A stretch of 64,000 nucleotides of DNA from an uncultured Porphyromonadaceae bacterium (GTDB taxonomy: Bacteria; Bacteroidota; Bacteroidia; Bacteroidales; Muribaculaceae), in NCBI GenBank assembly GCA_947176755.1, contig CAMWRW010000005.1, positions 1-64,000 on the forward strand, read 5' to 3'. A program made the position numbers and the translations under genes. The notes below the pieces were generated by a model that made no database searches, was not told the DNA's origin, and saw nothing but the letters and a program-made list of their open reading frames with translations. The number at the start of each line of letters is the position of its first letter. Positions within the stretch are counted from its first letter, which is position 1. Shown one piece after another: positions 39,053 to 48,188 of the stretch.

Positions 39053-41191
39053 ATGAAAAAAATCTTGATAAATTCATTGGCCGCACTGGCTCTGACTGCA
39101 ATATCTGCGGATGCAGACGCGGCCCGCAACAATCAGTTGCTGACAGGATCGGATGCTCCATACGGCACCCTCAGATTCTCACGTCTCACCGCCGCAGACT
39201 ACGAAGAAGGCATCAAGGAGGGCATACGTCTCCAGAACGAAGAGATCGATGCGATTGTAAAACAGCGCAGTGCTCCGACGTTTGAGAATACGATTGTTGC
39301 TCTCGACCGCTCGGGACAAGTGCTTAATCGCTCTCTTATGGCTCTCAGCAATCTTGAGCATGCCACAGGGGATACGGTTCTGATGAACACTATGGCGCGT
39401 ATCACTCCCGAACTCTCCGAGCATTCAACAAGCATCATGCTCAACGAGGCTCTTTGGAACAGAATCAAACAGGTTTATGACAACCGTGATAAAGATACCT
39501 CTCTCACTCCGGAGGATCTTCGCCTTATAGAGAAGACCTACGACAGTTTCCGACGCAGCGGTGCCGACCTCACGGGAGCTGACCGCGACAAGTTCCGCCG
39601 TCTGAATGCTGAGCTGTCTGACCTCAATCTCAAATATGCCCAGAATGCAACCAACGCTATGAAAGATCCCGAACTCCGGATGTGGCTAAAAAAAGAGGAT
39701 CTGACCGGAATTCCCGAATCCATAGTGACAGCATACAGAGCGGCTGCAGCCGAAGCTCTCGCAGAAGAAGGAAAGCCTGATGACGAGTCTCTATACCTCG
39801 TGACGATCTTCCGGCCGAGCTATGCTCCCTTCCTGACATATTCGACGCGTCGCGACCTTCGCGAAAAACTTTATCGTCTGAACGGAACTAAAAATATCAA
39901 CGGAGAATTTTCCAATATACAAATTCTCAAGGATATCGCGAATGTCCGTCTGGAGATTGCCCAGCTTATGGGAAACAAGAATTTTGCTGAATATCAACTT
40001 TCGAACACCATGGCAAAGACTCCGGAAACTGTAATGGATTTCCTGGAGGATCTTCGTCAGAACTATACGGAGCCAATGCGAGCCGAAATCAAGGAAATTG
40101 AGGATTATGCCCGCCAGACTGAGGGAGCCGATTTCAACCTGATGCCTTGGGACTACTCTTACTGGTTCGACAAGCTCAAAAACGAGCGATATGCTTTCAA
40201 TGATGAAGACATGAAACCCTATTTTGAGCTTAACAACACCATTGACGGAGTGTTCGGACTCGCCACTAAGCTCTATGGATATAAGTTCAAACCTTCGAAA
40301 GCCGAAGGATATCATCCGGATGTAAAAGTTTATGATGTTGTCGGACGTGACGGCAAACCTCTTGGAATCCTTTATGCCGATTTCTTCTACCGCCCCGGTA
40401 AAAGTTCCGGCGCATGGATGACAGAATTCCGGGCCGAAACTAAGGATGACAATGGCGAGAAGACCCTGCCGCTTATCTCCATCGTATGTAACTTCTCAAA
40501 GCCTGTCGGCAATGACCCCGTGCTGCTTACTCCGGATGAAGTAAATACTTTCCTTCATGAATTCGGACATGCACTTCACGGACTCTCCTCGGAAGCTAAA
40601 TATGAATCTCTTAGCGGAACAAACGTTGACCACGACTTCGTAGAACTCTTCTCCCAGTTCAATGAGAACTACATGACGGAGAAAGAATTCCTTGATGGTT
40701 TCGCTCGCCATTACAAGACCGGGAAGAAGATGCCGAAAGAACTTATTGATAAGTTTGTAAAGGCCGCGCAGTTCGGAGCAGCTTACGCGACGATGCGCCA
40801 GCTCGGGTTTGGATATCTCGATATGGCATACCATTTGATTGAGGAGCCGCTTCGCGCTTCTGCAGACATCGAGGCGTTTGAGGCTTCGGCTGTTGATCCT
40901 GTCAAAGTTTTCGAACCGGTGGAGGGCGTTATGATTTCTCCGGCTTTCACTCATGTGTTCTCCGGAGGATATGCCGCCGGCTATTATGGCTACAAATGGT
41001 CTGAGTCGCTGGATGCGGATGCATTCGCAGCCTTCCAGGAAAATGGAATATTTGACCGCAAGACGGCGGATAAATTCCTTAAGATGCTTCAGTCAGGCGA
41101 TACAGTCGACCCCATGACCCTATATGTTGAGTTCCGTGGTAAAAAGCCTACCACCGATGCACTTTTGAAACGTGACGGCATCAAAAAGTAA
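39053..41191 (+). CDS. M3 family metallopeptidase (peptidyl-dipeptidase Dcp-like)
   Basis: FLHEFGHALHGL zinc motif; ARLEI..MGNKNFAEYQLSNTMAKTPETV; C-terminal FSGGYAAGYYGYKWSE. Confidence 0.95.
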   Translation: MKKILINSLAALALTAISADADAARNNQLLTGSDAPYGTLRFSRLTAADYEEGIKEGIRLQNEEIDAIVKQRSAPTFENTIVALDRSGQVLNRSLMALSNLEHATGDTVLMNTMARITPELSEHSTSIMLNEALWNRIKQVYDNRDKDTSLTPEDLRLIEKTYDSFRRSGADLTGADRDKFRRLNAELSDLNLKYAQNATNAMKDPELRMWLKKEDLTGIPESIVTAYRAAAAEALAEEGKPDDESLYLVTIFRPSYAPFLTYSTRRDLREKLYRLNGTKNINGEFSNIQILKDIANVRLEIAQLMGNKNFAEYQLSNTMAKTPETVMDFLEDLRQNYTEPMRAEIKEIEDYARQTEGADFNLMPWDYSYWFDKLKNERYAFNDEDMKPYFELNNTIDGVFGLATKLYGYKFKPSKAEGYHPDVKVYDVVGRDGKPLGILYADFFYRPGKSSGAWMTEFRAETKDDNGEKTLPLISIVCNFSKPVGNDPVLLTPDEVNTFLHEFGHALHGLSSEAKYESLSGTNVDHDFVELFSQFNENYMTEKEFLDGFARHYKTGKKMPKELIDKFVKAAQFGAAYATMRQLGFGYLDMAYHLIEEPLRASADIEAFEASAVDPVKVFEPVEGVMISPAFTHVFSGGYAAGYYGYKWSESLDADAFAAFQENGIFDRKTADKFLKMLQSGDTVDPMTLYVEFRGKKPTTDALLKRDGIKK

Positions 41192-41197
41192 ACAGAT

Positions 41198-42046
41198 ATG
41201 AAAACAAAGGAAGAGTTAATTGACGATCTGCTCCAACTTGCATTCGCGGAAGATTTAGGAGATGGCGACCACACGACTCTATCGACTATTCCGTCAGATG
41301 CCAAGGGGCGCTCACGTCTTATCATCAAGGAAGATGGTGTGCTTTCGGGAGTTGACGTCGCTCTTAAAGTGCTTCATAAAGTTGACCCCTCCATAAAAGT
41401 TGATGTGAAAATCCAAGATGGATCTGATGTCAAGAAGGGCGATATAGTCTTTACCGCTGAAGGTCCTGTGAGATCTTTACTGATTGCAGAGCGCACGATG
41501 CTTAATATAATGCAGAGGATGAGCGGAGTGGCCACAATGACGCGACGTTATCAGGATGAACTCAAGGGACTCCACACGCGCGTTCTTGACACACGCAAGA
41601 CGACTCCCGGAATGCGCATGCTGGAAAAGGAGGCTGTGGCTGCCGGAGGAGGTACGAACCATCGCATCGGCCTGTTCGATATGATTCTGATTAAAGACAA
41701 TCATATTGATTTTGCCGGAGGAATTGAAAAAGCAATTTCTCGTGCGGGAGAATACTGCAGGGAAAATGGTAAAGACCTCAAGATAGAGGTTGAAGTACGC
41801 AGTCTCGATGACATCCGACGCGTCATGGAGCATGGTGGTGTTGACCGCATCATGTTCGACAACTTCAGTCCCGAACTTACCCGCGAAGCCGTAAAGATGG
41901 TCGATGGCAAGTACGAAACAGAGTCAAGCGGTGGTATCACCCTTGAAAATCTTCGTAAATATGGAGAAACCGGAGTTGATTTCATATCCGTCGGAGCTCT
42001 TACCCATAGCGTAAAAGGATTGGATATGTCGTTCAAGGCCTTTTAA
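41198..42046 (+). CDS. nadC: Nicotinate-nucleotide diphosphorylase (carboxylating)
   Basis: LAFAEDLGDGDHTTLSTIP, AERTMLNIMQRMSGVATMTRRY, LDTRKTTPGMRMLEKEAV..GGGTNHRIGLFDMILIKDNHI. Confidence 0.97.
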   Translation: MKTKEELIDDLLQLAFAEDLGDGDHTTLSTIPSDAKGRSRLIIKEDGVLSGVDVALKVLHKVDPSIKVDVKIQDGSDVKKGDIVFTAEGPVRSLLIAERTMLNIMQRMSGVATMTRRYQDELKGLHTRVLDTRKTTPGMRMLEKEAVAAGGGTNHRIGLFDMILIKDNHIDFAGGIEKAISRAGEYCRENGKDLKIEVEVRSLDDIRRVMEHGGVDRIMFDNFSPELTREAVKMVDGKYETESSGGITLENLRKYGETGVDFISVGALTHSVKGLDMSFKAF

Positions 42047-42065
42047 TCAGCTGCCGATTATCAAG

Positions 42066-42107
42066 AAAAAAACTCTCTGAAAGATTCTCTTTCAGAGAGT
42101 TTTTTTC
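42066..42107 (+). terminator. Terminator after nadC
   Basis: AAACTCTCTGAAAGA-TTC-TCTTTCAGAGAGTTTTTTT. Confidence 0.9.
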
Positions 42108-42235
42108 TAAATAGCGAGGCCGAACGGCCGAAAATAGTTATCTTTGCATTCGTATTTCCTTAAAGATATTAATAATTATCACTCCGAGATTAGAGGAAAC
42201 TTAGAGAAATCCGTCTTGAGAATTGAACTGACCCG

Positions 42236-43690
42236 ATGTCTTCCATCAAAGGCAATATCATACTGAATGCAATCCATACGATTACCGGTATATTATTTCC
42301 GGTGGTGACATTCCCGTATGCAGCGCGCGTACTGTTGCCGGAAGGAATCGGTGCGGTAAACTTTCTCAATTCAATAATCTCATATATCGTGATGGCAACG
42401 AGTCTTGGCATTCCGATGTATGCAGTAAAGGAGATTGCTAAATATAACTCCGACAAGTATCAGAGAGATAAGAAAACAATCGAGATTCTTCTATTAAGCA
42501 CTTCTCTTTGCCTTATAGGTTATGTATGCGTCTGGATACTTGCAGAATTTGTGCCTCAGATTCACCGTCAGTCAACACTCTTTTTTATTCTCAGTCTGTC
42601 GATTCTATTCACATCGATAGGAGCTGATTGGTTTTATCAGGGCATTGAAAATTTCAAGTATATCACGATACGCGGCATTTTTGTGAGGACGCTGGCAGCT
42701 TCTGCCCTGTTTATATTCGTTCGCAAACCGTCGGATCTTTTAATCTACGGCGTAATTGTCGTAGGTTCAACAGTTGGCAACAACCTTTTGAATTTTATAA
42801 ATTTAAGGAAATATATAAATTTCAGAGAGATTAAGTTTTCCGAGCTTGACGTTCTCAGCCATTTAAAACCGGCGTTACAGATATTTTTGCTGAATGTTAT
42901 TATTAGTCTGTACATGCAGCTAAATTCAATCATGCTTGGATTTATTTCCGGAGAAGAAGCTGTCGGCTATTTTTCCGCAGGCTCCAGAATCTCCCAGATC
43001 TGTCTTGCGATGGTTGCTTCTCTTGGCACAGTCTTACTCCCCAGATGTTCCCACCTTATAAAAACCGGAAATACGGAAGGCTTCAAGAGCGTAATCAATA
43101 ACTCTATGAATCTTACGCTTGCGTTGTCGATGCCGATGGCAATTGGAATTATGATTCTTGCTTATCCGATCACAATGGTGTTCTGTGGAAGCGATTTTGC
43201 ACCGTCCGCAACCGTGCTGCTCGTTAATGCACCCACGATTGTTATCATGAGCATCACAAACATTATGGGAATCCAGGTGCTCTATCCTATGGATAAGATA
43301 AATATCGTAATAATCAGCGCCACGAGCGCAGCGATATTTAACATCGCCCTCAACTTTCTATTGATGCCACACTACGGTGCAACCGGGGCCGCCATTTCCA
43401 CTCTCGTCACTGAAACGTCTGTTCTATTTGTCCAGATAATCCTCGGTCATAAATATTTCCCCTTCCCTATCAAGGCATTAATCAATAAGAAATATATAGT
43501 TTCCTCTTTGATTATGGGCGTTGTGGTCTACTTAACCGCAAATCTTTTCACTCAGAATTGGCTGATGATTGCAGCCGGCGTAGGGACCGGGATAATCGTT
43601 TATTTCCTTTCTTTGATCACAATGAAAGAGTGTTTGCTAATGCATTTGATTGCAGAAGTCAAAACAAAATTGACCTTCAGGAAAGCTTAA
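42236..43690 (+). CDS. Polysaccharide flippase (MATE/Wzx-like)
   Basis: ILNAIHTITGILFPVVTFPYAARVLLPEGIGAVNFLNSIISY; 12-14 TM; typical oligosaccharide flippase N-terminus. Confidence 0.92.
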   Translation: MSSIKGNIILNAIHTITGILFPVVTFPYAARVLLPEGIGAVNFLNSIISYIVMATSLGIPMYAVKEIAKYNSDKYQRDKKTIEILLLSTSLCLIGYVCVWILAEFVPQIHRQSTLFFILSLSILFTSIGADWFYQGIENFKYITIRGIFVRTLAASALFIFVRKPSDLLIYGVIVVGSTVGNNLLNFINLRKYINFREIKFSELDVLSHLKPALQIFLLNVIISLYMQLNSIMLGFISGEEAVGYFSAGSRISQICLAMVASLGTVLLPRCSHLIKTGNTEGFKSVINNSMNLTLALSMPMAIGIMILAYPITMVFCGSDFAPSATVLLVNAPTIVIMSITNIMGIQVLYPMDKINIVIISATSAAIFNIALNFLLMPHYGATGAAISTLVTETSVLFVQIILGHKYFPFPIKALINKKYIVSSLIMGVVVYLTANLFTQNWLMIAAGVGTGIIVYFLSLITMKECLLMHLIAEVKTKLTFRKA

Positions 43691-43725
43691 AGACTACAAG
43701 TTGAATATCCGTAGCAGCCACCAAA

Positions 43726-43923
43726 TCAGCAATCAGAGTTGCAATCCTTCCCACTATTTGATTTATTTGCTTTTTCCGAGCAACAATCCGCAAGGCTGCA
43801 ACCACAACAAGAAGATTTGCTACCGGATTTTCGGCCACGCGAACTAACCAGCCTGTAAATAATCCAGATAAGAAGAAGGGCAAGAATTATGAAAACAATT
43901 ATCAACTGTATATTTGCACTCAT
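43726..43923 (-). CDS. Small single-TM Cys-rich protein (FeoB-associated Cys-rich-like)
   Basis: MSANIQLIIVFIILALLLIWIIYRLVSSRGRKSGSKSSCCGCSLADCCSEK..CNSDC; ATGA overlap with topB. Confidence 0.75.
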   Translation of the reverse strand: MSANIQLIIVFIILALLLIWIIYRLVSSRGRKSGSKSSCCGCSLADCCSEKANKSNSGKDCNSDC

Positions 43924-45803
43924 TTTTTTGTTTTGATTTTTTCTTGTTTTGACTCAACTGCCGCATCAATCCTGCGGTTTGATGTGTCACGTATAACCGA
44001 GAGGGTGATGTCAGTAATCATCTTTTTCAATTGATCGATAAACTCGGTTGCCGAGTATTCCCCTCTCTCGATTTGACGAAGACGACCTTCCCAGATTCCG
44101 GTCAATTTCGCACTCTTGAGTAACTCCTCTTTGATAAGAGAAATAAGTTCAATACCGGCGTCGGTTGCCCTGAGAGATTTTTTCTCTTTCCTTATGTATC
44201 CGCGTTTATAGAGCACTTCTATAATAGCTGCACGTGTCGAAGGACGTCCGATACCGTTTGCCTTTAGCGATTCTCTAAGGTCTTCATCCTCGACTGTCGA
44301 ACCGGCAGTCTCCATAGCCTTCAGCAACGTTCCCTCCGTGAAATATTTCGGGGGCTGTGTGGTCTTCTTTCCTAAAAACGGCTTATGCGGACCGGATTCA
44401 CCGACTGAGAAAGAAGGCATAATGCCCTGTTCCTCTTCTTCCTTGGGTTCTTCGTCATTCTCTCCGGCTTTGCCGACTCCCGGATTCGCCTTATATCCGT
44501 AAACAACCTTCCAACCGGGATCCTTGATTTCCTTCCCTGTGGCTTTAAATCCATATTTGTCAACTTTCCCTTTAACGACAGTCTGGTCAAACGTACAGTC
44601 AGGATAAAAGGCTGAGATAAATCTCAGGGCAATCACATGGAATACACGCTTCTCATCCTGACTCAGACCTCCCGGAAGAGGTTGCCCTGTAGGAATAATG
44701 GCATGGTGATCCGTAACCTTGGAATTATCAAACACCTTTTTGCTTTTCTTCAAAGACTTTCCAAGAAGTGGTGCAGTGAGATTCGCGTACGGTTTGAGAG
44801 ACTCAAGGATTGACTTACACTTCGGATAGACATCCTCTGTAAGATATGTCGTATCGACGCGCGGATATGTGGTCAGCTTCTTTTCATAAAGCGACTGAAT
44901 TAACTTCAAGGTCAAATCTGCGCTCAACCCGAATTTCTTATTGCATTCGACTTGTAGGGCTGTCAGGTCGAAAAGTCGTGGGGGTGCCTCACGCCCGGAT
45001 TTTTTCTGGACATCCTCCACTTTGAAAGGTTGATCAATAAGAGAGCCTATAATTTTCTTTGCATCCTCTTCTTTTTCGAATGACTTTCCGGAATATGTGA
45101 ATGTGACGCCACGGTAAATGGTTTTCAGTTCCCAATAGTCTCGAGGAATGAAATTTTCGATCTCTTTTTGACGGTTAACAACAATAGCCAACGTCGGGGT
45201 CTGTACGCGCCCGACAGAAAGAATTTGGCGGTTGACTCCGTATTTTAGCGTATATAGACGAGTTGCATTGATACCAAGCACCCAATCACCGATAGCACGA
45301 CAGAGACCGGCCGTATAAAGAGGGAGAAGGTCTTCGTGAGAACGAAGATGACGGAAACCCTCTCGAACGGCTTCATCCGTAAGCGAGCTCACCCATAAAC
45401 GTTTCACCGGCTTCTCACATCCGGCTTTCTGCATCACCCATCGTTGGATCACCTCACCTTCCTGGCCGGCGTCGCCACAGTTGATCACCTCGGAGCAATT
45501 CCTTATTAACTCCTCAATAACTGAAAACTGGCGTTTGATGCCTGCGTCATCAATAAGTTTGATTCCAAACTTAGGCGGAATCATAGGCAAGGAACCCAAC
45601 GACCATGTTTTCCAATACGGAGAATAGTCTTGAGGCTCTTTGAGAGTGCAGAGGTGACCGTAGGTCCATGTGACCCAATATCCGTTGCCTTCGAAATAAC
45701 CGTTTCTCTTCACGGTTGCCCCAAGAATCTGGGCTATATCTTTGGCTACACTCGGTTTCTCAGTAATGCAAAGTATTATTTTATTCCCTTCGCCTCGTTC
45801 CAT
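43920..45803 (-). CDS. topB: DNA topoisomerase III
   Basis: CITEKPSVAKDIAQILGA; INCGDAGQEGEVIQRWV; KKLTTYPRVDTTYL. Confidence 0.96.
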   Translation of the reverse strand: MERGEGNKIILCITEKPSVAKDIAQILGATVKRNGYFEGNGYWVTWTYGHLCTLKEPQDYSPYWKTWSLGSLPMIPPKFGIKLIDDAGIKRQFSVIEELIRNCSEVINCGDAGQEGEVIQRWVMQKAGCEKPVKRLWVSSLTDEAVREGFRHLRSHEDLLPLYTAGLCRAIGDWVLGINATRLYTLKYGVNRQILSVGRVQTPTLAIVVNRQKEIENFIPRDYWELKTIYRGVTFTYSGKSFEKEEDAKKIIGSLIDQPFKVEDVQKKSGREAPPRLFDLTALQVECNKKFGLSADLTLKLIQSLYEKKLTTYPRVDTTYLTEDVYPKCKSILESLKPYANLTAPLLGKSLKKSKKVFDNSKVTDHHAIIPTGQPLPGGLSQDEKRVFHVIALRFISAFYPDCTFDQTVVKGKVDKYGFKATGKEIKDPGWKVVYGYKANPGVGKAGENDEEPKEEEEQGIMPSFSVGESGPHKPFLGKKTTQPPKYFTEGTLLKAMETAGSTVEDEDLRESLKANGIGRPSTRAAIIEVLYKRGYIRKEKKSLRATDAGIELISLIKEELLKSAKLTGIWEGRLRQIERGEYSATEFIDQLKKMITDITLSVIRDTSNRRIDAAVESKQEKIKTKK

Positions 45804-46576
45804 AAAGCGTCCATCTCTTCCAGGGTCATTTCAGACAGCGATTTCCCAATCTCTCGGGCACGCTTTTCTATATGATTGAATCGAGAAATGAATTTACGGT
45901 TTGTCTTTTCAAGTGCGTTTTCGGGATCCACCCCATAAAGGCGTGCGGCATTTATGACTGCGAAAAGAAGATCGCCGAATTCACCTTCAAGTTTCTCGGC
46001 ATCATTGGAATCTATTTCCTGTTGAACTTCTTCTACCTCTTCACGGACTTTATTCCACACATCGGAAGGCTGTTCCCAATCGAAACCGACATTGCGGGCT
46101 TTCTCCTGGATTCGATTGGCTTTGATCATCGCCGGCAAAGCGGAGGGGACACCACCCAGCACCGTTTTATTGCCGTCGCGTTCCTTGAGCTTAATCTTTT
46201 CCCAGTTTTGCTTCACCTCTTCGGCCGTGTCGGCTTGGATATCGCCGTAAATATGGGGATGTCGGAATTTAAGTTTCTCAACCAACATATTGCAGACATC
46301 AGCAATATCAAATTCCCCTTTCTCCTCCCCTATCAGAGCGTAAAATCCTACATGAAGGAGCACATCTCCAAGTTCTTTACAGATATTCTTCTGATCATCC
46401 GCCATCAGAGCATCAACAAGTTCATAAACCTCTTCGACAGTGTTGGGCCTTAGAGATTCATTTGTCTGCTTTCTGTCCCACGGACATTTCACTCGCAGAG
46501 TTTCGAGCACGTTAAGAAATTCATCGAGCGCCGCCAGCTTTTCCTTTCGAGTGTGTGGAGTATATTCTTTAGTCAT
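45776..46576 (-). CDS. mazG: Nucleoside triphosphate pyrophosphohydrolase MazG
   Basis: LRVKCPWDRKQTNESLRPNTVEEVYELVDAL..KELGDVLLHVGFYALIGEEKG; second EFGDLLFAVINAAR. Confidence 0.96.
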   Translation of the reverse strand: MTKEYTPHTRKEKLAALDEFLNVLETLRVKCPWDRKQTNESLRPNTVEEVYELVDALMADDQKNICKELGDVLLHVGFYALIGEEKGEFDIADVCNMLVEKLKFRHPHIYGDIQADTAEEVKQNWEKIKLKERDGNKTVLGGVPSALPAMIKANRIQEKARNVGFDWEQPSDVWNKVREEVEEVQQEIDSNDAEKLEGEFGDLLFAVINAARLYGVDPENALEKTNRKFISRFNHIEKRAREIGKSLSEMTLEEMDALWNEAKGIK

Positions 46577-47262
46577 TAGAGTGTTTTTAATAGTTGTTCC
46601 AAAAGGGAGAATGTCTTTTCAGGAGCCTCGCTCCAGAAATTCTTATATTCGGAAATATTATCGCCCGATCCCGGACAATCGCTTAGGACGCGGACAACCA
46701 GGAACGGCACGCCAAGCATTGCACATGTCTGGGCAATTGCTCCGGATTCCATGTCACATCCAACGGCCTCGGGGAAATAAGATGTGATCTGCCTGACTAT
46801 TTCAGGGTCAGACACGAAAATATCGCCGCTCGCGATCATTCCCGCATGGAAATCATTTCTATCGCCCCCGACATGAATTGCAGTTCTAAAGGCGTTTTCG
46901 TCCGGTAGCATTTTCTGCTCGAAACCATCCGCCGCTCCGCGCAATGTGCCCGGCCCGCACCATACATCATGGTAGACCACGGAATCCGCCACAAGCACAT
47001 CGCCTATCTTTTTATTAGCGTCCAGACTTCCCGCAACTCCGCTGTTGATAACCAGATCAGGCGAGAAATGTTTGATTAAACGATATGTGTTGACCGCCGC
47101 ATTTACCTTGCCAATACCGCATTTGGCAATCGCAACGCTCTTGTCTCCTATTTCTCCTGTAAAGAAATGAAGTCCTTCCGCATCATACTCTTCGTATGCG
47201 GGCATGATATTGAGAAGCAACTTCACTTCTTTATCCATTGCTGCTATAATTGCTATTTTCAT
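46576..47262 (-). CDS. mtnN: 5'-methylthioadenosine/S-adenosylhomocysteine nucleosidase
   Basis: MKIAIIAAMDKEVKLLL; VINSGVAGSLD; AVGCDMESGAIAQTC. Confidence 0.94.
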   Translation of the reverse strand: MKIAIIAAMDKEVKLLLNIMPAYEEYDAEGLHFFTGEIGDKSVAIAKCGIGKVNAAVNTYRLIKHFSPDLVINSGVAGSLDANKKIGDVLVADSVVYHDVWCGPGTLRGAADGFEQKMLPDENAFRTAIHVGGDRNDFHAGMIASGDIFVSDPEIVRQITSYFPEAVGCDMESGAIAQTCAMLGVPFLVVRVLSDCPGSGDNISEYKNFWSEAPEKTFSLLEQLLKTL

Positions 47263-47321
47263 ATTTATCTCTCTTTTTCCAATGCAAAATTAAGCAAAAA
47301 AATCTTATATTTGCAACTGTT

Positions 47322-47927
47322 ATGAGAAGAATCAAAATTTGGAATGACAGCCCTTCTGAATCTCAAGTGAGAGAAGCCGCTGACGTGATAGAAAAGGGTG
47401 GAATTCTGATAATCCCCACCGACACAATGTATGCGCTTGCGTGCGACGCGTTGAATTCAAAGGCTATCGACAGACTCTGCAAGGCGAAAGGCATAAATCC
47501 GGAGAAACAACCCTTGTCAATAATATGCTCCGACATTTCGATGGCTTCCGAATATGCCCGAATTCAGGATGATACCTTCACCCTGATGAGAGGGAATCTT
47601 CCTGGTCCGTTCACATTTCTACTTAAAGCTACATCATCATTGCCTAAGGCTTTCAAAGGGAGGAAAACCGTGGGAATAAGAGTTCCGGATAATAATTTTA
47701 CTCGTCGGCTTGCAGATTACCTCGGACATCCCCTTCTGTCGACATCTATTCCGTATGCCAACGATTCCGATTATGCGATTAACCCTGATCTTATCGCCGA
47801 ATACAACGAGACAAGAGCCGACCTCATGGTTGAAGCAGAAGAAGGGTCAACAGAAGTTTCGGCAATCATTGACTGCACCGGGGAAGAGCCGGTGGTGGTC
47901 CGCGAAGGTATCAGACAATTACACTAA
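47322..47927 (+). CDS. L-threonylcarbamoyladenylate synthase (Sua5/YciO/YrdC family)
   Basis: GGILIIPTDTMYALACDALNSKAIDRLCKAKGINPEKQPLSIIC; FLLKATSSLPKAF; TVGIRVPDN. Confidence 0.92.
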   Translation: MRRIKIWNDSPSESQVREAADVIEKGGILIIPTDTMYALACDALNSKAIDRLCKAKGINPEKQPLSIICSDISMASEYARIQDDTFTLMRGNLPGPFTFLLKATSSLPKAFKGRKTVGIRVPDNNFTRRLADYLGHPLLSTSIPYANDSDYAINPDLIAEYNETRADLMVEAEEGSTEVSAIIDCTGEEPVVVREGIRQLH

Positions 47928-48168
47928 ACGCGATATACTCCCCTATCAAAGCCAACACCATCAGTCCGAGAAATACGAAAGCGCAGATTGAAAGATGTGC
48001 GGACACTCTCGGAATCTTAGCGAGATAGACGGAGAGCAGATAACAGAACGCCATCATGAAGGCGAAGAAAAGATCTGCATAGCTCCACCAATATGCTCTT
48101 GGGAAAGAAAGGATAATACCTATCACAACTATAATCATAGCAGCCCAAGCGTAGATTTTCTTTCTCAT
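47911..48168 (-). CDS. Small integral membrane protein, hypothetical
   Basis: 85 aa, about three hydrophobic helices (AWAAMIIVVIGIILSF, LFFAFMMAFCYLLSVYLA, ICAFVFLGLMVLALIG). Confidence 0.65.
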   Translation of the reverse strand: MRKKIYAWAAMIIVVIGIILSFPRAYWWSYADLFFAFMMAFCYLLSVYLAKIPRVSAHLSICAFVFLGLMVLALIGEYIAFSVIV

Positions 48169-48188
48169 TACGAAAATAGTTTCAACAG

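Noticed and set aside
45872-46453. 193-aa ORF antisense to mazG
   Set aside because: Covered by mazG; no motif.
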